This document shows, one piece after another, positions 46,235 to 64,000 of a stretch of 64,000 nucleotides of DNA. Origin of the DNA: Paraspadella gotoi (taxonomy: Eukaryota > Chaetognatha); contig CM119265.1 in NCBI GenBank assembly GCA_051294375.1, forward strand, positions 24,097,684 through 24,161,683, read 5' to 3'. A model generated the notes under the pieces. It did not search any database, was not told the origin of the DNA, and saw nothing but the letters and a program-made list of their open reading frames with translations. Each line of letters opens with the position of its first letter. The first letter of the stretch is position 1. A program made the translations under genes and the position numbers.

Positions 46235-46567
46235 CTGCGACAAATCCTTCTTCTTAAAGATCGAAACCAAGAGCCAAACGAAAAAGAGTCCGCTGACGCA
46301 AAAATAAACCGTCGCCGCGTTGAAGATTTTCCCTGAGACCCTCAAACACGCGGACTCCTCCTCCTCCTCCGCCGCCGCAGCGCCGCCGTCTCCCGCCGCC
46401 GCAGCGCCGTCGACCCCGTCTCTCGGCTTCGGCGACGCCTTCTTCTTCGGCGTCTCCTTCTTGACGACGGCGGGATTCTCGAAATACGTGAGCGTGGAGA
46501 GTTTGAGAGGTTCGATGCGAGGATCTTTGAGTTTGGCGCCAGAGGAGACTCGGGAGGGGAAGAAGAC
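46235..46567 (-). CDS. SIDT: SIDT exon 10, cleanest copy: cytosolic loop insert and TM8; GC donor
   Basis: 333 nt, phase 0 in and out. It encodes a cytosolic loop with a Lys/Pro-rich run (VVKKETPKKKASPKPRD), a Gly/Ala run and five consecutive Glu, then TM8 (VYFCVSGLFFVWLLVSIF) and the conserved-type turn FKKKDLSQ, equivalent to YRPRDFAS in vertebrates. The donor is CAG|GCGAGT, a GC-AG intron; all three copies show it and the phase-0 join to exon 11 requires it. The low-complexity loop is longer than in human SIDT. Other copies: 26151-26481 and 53698-54022. Confidence 0.85.
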
Positions 46568-46985
46568 CTGGATTTTGGGGGGCCGGGGGGTGATGGGGAG
46601 AGAATGATGAATAAGAGAGGGGGGGTGGGGGAAGAAAGAGAATTGAACGAGAGGGAGAGGAGCAAAGGGAAGAGGAGAAAGGGGAGAGAATTTTTACGTT
46701 TAACATTTAAAAAAAAAATCATTGCCCTAAAATGAATAGCAATTAAAAAATCCTAATTATTTTAAAAACCAGCTATTTTACGAGAATTAGTAGACCATAA
46801 CATGCATAGATCCCAGTCATGGACATCAAAACCAAACTAAAGGCTTGTACAAAAAGGCCAACCCTTGTTGTACTCTCCCCTACCATTTTTTCACAAAAAC
46901 CGGGGCCTGTCTCTCCTCCATTTACACCCCAAAACCCCCCCACCACCCCAAAACCCCACCACCACCCCAAAGCCGATTCCCCCAC

Positions 46986-47151
46986 CTCCAGCTTAAACGC
47001 TCCCCACGCGACGAGGAAGAGAAACCAGGCGACGAGGAAGATGGAACCGACGACCTCGTTGGCGGTGGAGAGTTGGTCAACATCGCGGAGAGATCCCATG
47101 TAGTTGAAGAGAAGGATGGGAGCGAGGAAGAAGAAGAACACTTTGGGGGCT
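46986..47151 (-). CDS. SIDT: SIDT exon 9, cleanest copy: TM6-TM7
   Basis: 166 nt, one base in, phase 0 out; the acceptor is TATCCAG and the donor CTGGAG|GTGGGG. It encodes two hydrophobic segments (VFFFFLAPILLFNYMG and VVGSIFLVAWFLFLVAWGAF) separated by a short loop with DVDQLSTANE. The acceptor tract is a CCCTATCCACAA-type tandem repeat. Copies at 25585-25747 and 54432-54593 have small deletions. Confidence 0.82.
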
Positions 47152-47610
47152 CTGGATATTTGGTGGGGGGATGTGGATGGGGATAGGGTTGTGGATAGGG
47201 TTGTGGATAGGGATATGGATGTTGAAGAATAGTCTCAGATTGATTAATGCTTCAAGGAATCGATTCCAAAAAAGATTCTTGAGGTCGAGATAATTCAAGT
47301 TACAAATGGAGTCTTTCACCTCGCCCCCAGTTCTGATGAAAAGTTCCTAATGACTTAAGAAATAACCGCTTCGCAGTAGTAATGACCTTACGTAATTAAA
47401 TTATACATTATACAATATTTTTTACTTATGACTTTCCTACCAGACCAGTCCTTACTTTTAAGTCCGTGGACTCTTAACAGTTCTTATCAATGTCATCTAC
47501 GTTAAAACGAACAAAAAACAAAATATTTAAAATACAAAAATAAGTTTAAATAAACCCGTTTCTCGCAAAACCACTCGAGCCCTCCCTTCCCCAAAACCTC
47601 TGGAACTCAC

Positions 47611-47865
47611 CTCAACGCCCTGGACCTGGAAAACTGGAGGTCCAAATCTTTGGGCGCGACCTGATTGTGCAGCAGCAGGATGTCCTCGTCGGTGATGCTG
47701 TAGTGATTGACGAGGCAGCAGACGATGAGGGAAGAGATGGTGAACATGAATGCGGTGTCGAACTGAAAGATCATCCGCGTGGGACATTTGTGATAGATGG
47801 TGGAGAAGATGCCTTCGAAGAGGAATGACCAAGCGATTGCGTAGGCGAGGGAATAGTCGTAGTAG
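47611..47865 (-). CDS. SIDT: SIDT exon 8, cleanest copy: TM4-TM5 with metal-site Ser, His, Asp
   Basis: 255 nt, one base in, phase 2 out; the donor is TTGAG|GTGAGT. It encodes SLAYAIAWSFLFEGIFSTIY then HKCP, matching the vertebrate block EGxLSACYHVCP, and FQFDTAFMF matching FQFDTSFMY. These carry the conserved Ser459, His463 and Asp474 (numbering of the merged protein) of the SIDT/CREST metal site. TM5 follows (FMFTISSLIVCCLV). The other two copies (24884-25135 and 55051-55302) share a base lost at the acceptor junction and another near GACGAGGA, so they derive from the same source sequence. Confidence 0.9.
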
Positions 47866-48167
47866 CTGGGTGGAGGGGGGGTGTGGAGGTAGAAGGGGGG
47901 TTGGGAACAAGGGGGGGTGGGGGCGGAAAAGGGGACATCGTTTCTTAAAATTTGTTCTTTAATTCGTTTATTCATTCGGTGATTCAGTGATTCGTTCAGT
48001 GATTCAGTGATTCAATCAGTGATTTTTTGATTGAATCGTTTATTCATTCATTCATTCATTCATTCATTCATTCATTCATTCATTCATTCATTCATTCATT
48101 CATTCATTCATTCATTCATCATCATTTCTCTTCTTTCCTTTTTTTCTTTCTTTGTTTCTTTGTTTCT

Positions 48168-48256
<89 letters not shown>

Positions 48257-48312
48257 CTTCCTTTTCTTTCCTCCCCTTTCCTTTCCTCCCATTTTCCATT
48301 CCCAATCCTCAC

Positions 48313-48520
48313 CCAAAGTGATTCTTATTATAGCAATAGCTTTCTCTGAACCCAAAGGCAAGAAAGATGACGAGTCCGTGGACGACATAAGGAACGTTGG
48401 AGGAAAAGAGGTTGAAGGGGAAATCGTCGAAGTGAGTGGATGGAATGTAGCACCGCTCGTTGTAGAAGCAGATGTCACGATTGCCAGTTTCGATCATGTT
48501 TGCCAGTTGCCGTGACAGAC
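48313..48520 (-). CDS. SIDT: SIDT exon 7, right-arm copy: conserved luminal loop and TM3
   Basis: Acceptor CCACCCAAG, donor CACTTTGG|GTGAGG. It encodes the family signature TGNRDICFYN, equivalent to TGNQDICYYN of vertebrate SIDT, then a loop and TM3 (NVPYVVHGLVIFLAFGF). This copy is 208 nt with frame errors near its 5' end; the copy at 55758-55960 is clean at the 5' end but short by three bases further on. Merging them gives 206 nt, the length that phase requires. The exon lies between a long (CT)n upstream and a long (GA)n downstream in the sense strand. Confidence 0.85.
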
Positions 48521-48529
48521 CTTGGGTGG

Positions 48530-48630
<101 letters not shown>

Positions 48631-49040
48631 GCACAGAGCGGGCAGGAAAAGCAGTTGGGCACAGGAAGGAAGAGGATATTAATTGGAACTAAGTTGTGTA
48701 TAAATAGAGAAAAGATGAAGATTGATCGGGAATTGATTGCTCTTTTGTTCCCTAATGAATCTCTGTAATGTTTACTCAGTAACGATGGTTAATGAGGCTG
48801 AAAGGAGTGAGAAGACAAGAGAAAGCCTGAGCCATTTTAATGAAGACGAGGAAAGTACAAAAAAAAAAGAAGAGCAAGAAAAAATATCATCTCGTAGTTA
48901 TTGTTGTTGAACTCGTCGTTGTTGTTATGATGGTCGTTGACGTTGTGGTAATTATTGGCGTTAGATTGTAGTTTTTGAATCCTTGTCGTCGTTGGTATTA
49001 ATTTCGTTGTTATTGATGTTGTTGTCGCTATCTTCCTCAC

Positions 49041-49158
49041 CTGATAACCACCGACAGCAAATGTGATGGCGAAGACGGCGGTGATGTAAGAGAAACTCTT
49101 GTTGCCTCGCTTGAACCAATTGGCGGCTGTGACGGCGAACGACTTGGGCCGCATTCCG
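49041..49158 (-). CDS. SIDT: SIDT exon 6, cleanest copy: TM2
   Basis: 118 nt; the acceptor CCCTCCAG adds one base to complete Ser, and the donor is TATCAG|GTGAGG in phase 0. It encodes a short basic cytosolic linker (GMRPKSFAVTAANWFKRGNK) and TM2 (FSYITAVFAITFAVGGYQ). The TM1-TM2 linker is only about 30 residues, against roughly 100 in human SIDT proteins. The equivalent at 56504-56623 has a 2-base insertion, and the one at 23554-23666 has several deletions. Confidence 0.85.
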
Positions 49159-49663
49159 CTGGAGGGCGGGAGGGAAAAAGAAAGATATGGGGATGGATGA
49201 GGTGAAAAAGATAAACAGGAGTCGCTTTCGCTGTGGGAATTTATTGTTTTTCGATCCGTTGGAAAGAGATTGAAAGCGTGGCAGAGTTCACGATCCAACA
49301 ACACGCTGAAGGCTGGGCTTTATAAAATCATTTTTAACTGGTATTAGATTGTCAGCTAGTATTGGCTAAAATAATTACGAAACCAGTTCTTTAAAATCTA
49401 TCAAACAGCAAATTATAAATTTCAATTAGTTTTAAGTAAAATAGCTGTCAAAATCGCAACTCCTCACAAAATTAAAGTTCTGCCGAAATCAATCATTTCT
49501 TTACCGAAGTTTTGCTACAATCCGACGACTTTTATTCTTTTTACTATTAATCGCCTTCTGTATTCAATTATCGAGATATAATTTGCTGTAATCCTCACCA
49601 TATCCATCATCAATGAATATGCTGCAATGCACATCTAAAAATCTGCTGCAATCCACACCTGAA

Positions 49664-49799
49664 TCCTCCTCGCCCTCCTCCTCTTCCTCCGTCGACGAGG
49701 CGTTTGGCTCAAAGGAACCAACCTCGTGGGATCTACGAGAGGCAGAACATGTGGCACTTCAGCTACATGTCCTCGCCGGTCGGGACCATCTGCGACTTG
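49664..49799 (+). pseudogene. Truncated copy of the transmembrane exon at a chimeric junction
   Basis: Begins mid-exon (TCCTCCTCGCCCTCC) directly after SIDT intron-5 minisatellite sequence (AATCCACACCTGAA) and runs to CGACTTG, where the donor reads TTGTGCG instead of TTGGTGAG. Its upstream half and the preceding exons are absent. It marks the start of the third copy of the duplicated block. Confidence 0.75.
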
Positions 49800-49869
49800 T
49801 GCGTTTTTTATTTTGGAAGGGGGGCGGTGGGGGGGAGAGTCTTTGGAAAAGGGTAAGGTTATAAAATTA

Positions 49870-50095
49870 TTAAGTGTGGCGAATCTTATATTCGCCTCCT
49901 GTATAGCTTGGACAGATAAGTACTCGTTCACCACCGCGAGTTTCGGGTTCAATCCCCTCACGGTGGTGGTATAAAACACGCTAGTGACAAGGGGTGGTCA
50001 CTGACGTTCAAAGCCCGAGCGCCAGCTGTCGGAGATGCCTCACACCCGGGGCATCACACATGTCTCCCGTTGCAATATAGGCTTTTTTGTCTAAA
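49870..50095 (+). mobile_element. tRNA-derived SINE-like element, third copy
   Basis: Counterpart of 42388-42605, with the B-box at 49946-49956 and a few single-base losses. Confidence 0.5.
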
Positions 50096-51098
50096 TTGTT
50101 AAACGAATAAGTTTATGCATGTATTATGTTAAACTATCTTTTCTTTATCCCTTTCTCGGTAAACTTTACTTTTCCAGTGTAATTTTTGCTTTAGCTGTTT
50201 TGGAGTTGGAGCGATAAGCGCTGCTGATTTTCGAACGTTTTATTTTTAATGAATGAATCATAAACTTATTCTCTACGAGTTTCTGAAACGTGTTTCGCTT
50301 GGTTCTGTTATAAAAAATACGATTTTCGAACGCTTTCTCTGAACAGTCGAAGCTTAAACGCTCAAACGCTGGCAAAGATATAGATTCTTATACACATACG
50401 TTAGTAATAATTGGAATTCTTAAACTGGACTGACGTGCGTTTCTATACTTGATTATTCTTGAACTAAATGGATGGGATCTCAACGGAAGTAACAATTAAA
50501 AGGTCAAGCGAAAGGTTACATTTTATTTTAATTGATTGTACATATGAAAATATAATCAATATGGTAAAACAGCCGAAAATTGGGTTTAAAAAAAAACTAA
50601 ATTGCTTTTTGAGGCGAAATTCCATTGACATTTGGAGCAATTTCTCGATTGGTTTTCAAATTACCAAAATCACTTGGCTGAGGACGAAAGCGAATAAAAG
50701 TGCTCGTATAATATGTGTAAAACATACCTATAACAAACGTTATTATAACTCGGGAATAATACGATCAACTTCAAACTGGTATAAAACCTTAATGGTATCT
50801 ATGGTATGCGAAAGTATAAATTTTATTAAAAATAAATAGTTTAAATACTAAAGAGTCATCAAGGCAGTCGTAATGTATTTTTAACATATCTAATGTAAAA
50901 ATAGAGAAGGTCAGGCGAATTACGATCGAAAGAGACCATACAAAACAAACGATGAGAACCAAACTACAAACGAACAGACAAATAAATAAACAAACAACAT
51001 TCAAAATACTGATGTTGAACAAAATGAGAGGTAGAAACAAAAAAACTAGGGAGAGAGATAAAATGAACATGAAATGAATAAGAGGGAGAGGAGAGAGA

Positions 51099-51146
<48 letters not shown>

Positions 51147-51166
51147 AGGAGGAGAGAGATATATCG

Positions 51167-62606
<11,440 letters not shown>

Positions 62607-63142
62607 TTTATTTTAATGTTTGAGTTTTTAAATATATTTAATTCTTAATTTTCTGGACTGGAGAGAAAAAAGCGCGCGTTTCTGTCGAATATTCACGTTG
62701 TTTTTTTTATAGTTTATCGTTAGCCCACGTTGTTTTTATTGTTTACATATTTTTTTTTCTATCTTTCGACTGTTTGTTCACTTGTTTTTTTATGCTAAAA
62801 TCTCCGCCAAGTTCGCCGCGACATCAAGTCGGCCATGTTTTTTTTTTATCGGAAAGCGGTTTTCTGCTTCGCCACCTTTTTTTTTCTCTGCTATAAGTAA
62901 ACAAAAGGAAGATTATAAACAAAATATTAACCAAAAATGAAAAAAAAGCGTTTCGATCTAAAACATAATAATGGAAGTTAAGAAGTTCGTGAACCCCGGC
63001 GTAAAAACCTAGAGAGAGAGGAATATTTTGATTAAAAGATTCACCAGAAAGTTGAATCGAGTAGCGAAGAAGTAAAATCGAGCGCTCATTGGCTGGAGAT
63101 TCTCAACGCTGATTGGTCGGAGATTCCCGGCGCTTTCTCCGC
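62607..63142. promoter_or_regulatory. Candidate shared promoter between SIDT and the divergent gene
   Basis: 536 bp between two divergent start codons. It is AT-rich with T runs on the plus strand. I see no convincing TATA box or named element, so the promoter role is inferred from gene layout only. Confidence 0.3.
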
Positions 63143-63283
63143 ATGACAACAATGAGATCACATCCTAACCACATCCTCTTGCTCCTCCTCCTCATTCTCC
63201 TCCTCCCAAACAAACCGTCTCGGCAAAAAGTCAATCTTCGATATGATATGTTTTTCGAGCCGGTATTTTTTTCTTCACGAAGC
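63143..63283 (+). CDS. Candidate first exon of a divergent secreted or membrane protein gene
   Basis: ATG at 63143 (second in-frame ATG at 63152) opens 47 codons ending exactly at a strong donor, AGC|GTAAGT, in phase 0. The start is a signal-peptide-like sequence: MTTMRSHPNH followed by ILLLLLLILLLP, then NKPSRQKVNLRYDMFF. It is transcribed away from SIDT exon 1, with about 540 bp between start codons. No homology is recognised, and downstream exons would lie beyond the window. Confidence 0.4.
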
Positions 63284-63439
63284 GTAAGTCACCTCTCGAA
63301 TCTTCACGAATGCTCTTCACGAACTGGAGATCGAGAAAGAGTGAAAAAGAAATTGTGTGAGTGGCAGAGAGAGTGAGAGCAGAAGTTGCATTTGGCGAAA
63401 ATATTTAGAATTTTCTTGTGAGAAAAGTGAACATCGATG

Positions 63440-63542
63440 TGTGATTGTTGAGGATGAGGAGGGGTAGGAGGAAGAGGAAGCGGAGGGTAGGAGGAAGAGG
63501 AAGGGGAAGAGGAGGCCTAGGAGGAAGAGGAAGAGGAGGAAT
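63440..63542 (+). repeat. GGAGGAAGAGGAAG purine repeat
   Basis: Tandem GAGGAAGAGGAAG-type units between the candidate divergent exon and the window end. Confidence 0.85.
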
Positions 63543-64000
63543 AAACTCGTGCAAAGCGCGTGCATCTTAGACTTCCGATGAAGTTAAGATCCTTGCAGAG
63601 AGTAAATGGGATAGATATAATATAAAATTAAAATTCAACGAATTAATAATAAAATATGGAAAAAAAAACTGAATGAAAGTATGAAGGAATGAGATATAAA
63701 AGTAACTAAGAAAGAAAGAAAGAGAGAGAGAAAGAACGAAAGAAAAAAAGAAAAAAATACGAAAGAAATACTGAAAAAAAGAAAAAAAGAAATAATAATG
63801 AAAGAAAGAAAGATTGAAAGAAAGAAAGATTGAGAGAAAGAAAGAAAGATTGAAAGAAACAAAGAAACAAAGAAAAAAATAAAAAAAATAAGAGAAAGGC
63901 TTAATTTTAAAAGAGGAAAGAAATGAAAAATTCTAAATTTAATCTCGGCGAAACAGTTCCTTCTAGGAGTCTACGTCGTTCTTAGAAATCGAGGAAGACT

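Overview
The window is animal nuclear DNA. Its short GC-rich coding exons have GT-AG borders and compatible phases, and they sit in AT-rich introns packed with microsatellites, above all (CT)n/(GA)n. I see no bacterial operon, no CRISPR array, no rRNA and no intact tRNA gene. A SID1-family gene plus extreme CT-repeat density points to an invertebrate. Penaeid shrimp assemblies are known for this kind of repeat load, so a crustacean is plausible, but the sequence does not fix the taxon.

Region by region: (1) About 1-22,500 is single-copy sequence. It holds a chain of candidate plus-strand exons at 2,736, 12,178, 13,274, 14,328, 18,751, 19,964, 20,216 and 21,701. They belong to an unrecognised gene and are interrupted by assembly gaps. 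(2) About 22,515-36,436 is the left arm of a giant inverted repeat. (3) About 36,598-49,664 is the right arm, the reverse complement of the left, with the centre at a 25-N join. (4) About 49,664-57,583 is a further direct copy of about 42,180-49,664. (5) About 57,609-64,000 is single-copy again and carries the 5' half of the SID1-family gene, a candidate shared promoter, and a candidate first exon of a divergent gene.

The best-supported gene is a 13-exon SID1 transmembrane family gene (SIDT; SID-1-like nucleic-acid transport protein) on the minus strand, 62,606 down to 51,167. Exon phases agree at every junction. The merged coding sequence is 2,604 nt (867 residues), with a signal peptide, a beta-rich ectodomain, 11 hydrophobic segments and the SIDT/CREST metal-site residues. 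Exons 6-13 are present three times: in region 4, in region 3 (43,669-49,158, the cleanest), and inverted in region 2. Small indels break the frame at largely different places in each copy. This looks like uncollapsed or misjoined long-read haplotypes rather than a gene family.

Convergent with the SIDT gene is a second, unrecognised gene encoding a single-pass membrane protein. It lies at 38,450-42,312 on the plus strand, with a mirror copy at 30,390-34,640 on the minus strand and an exon fragment at 49,664-49,799. If the left arm is a redundant inverted copy, the plus-strand exons of region 1 and this gene would be consecutive on one strand and could be one gene. That is inference.

The most unusual features are minisatellites that begin exactly at 5' splice sites (SIDT exon 5, and candidate exons ending at 2,937 and 20,326), SIDT exon 7 held between long complementary CU and GA tracts, and the palindrome/tandem architecture itself.
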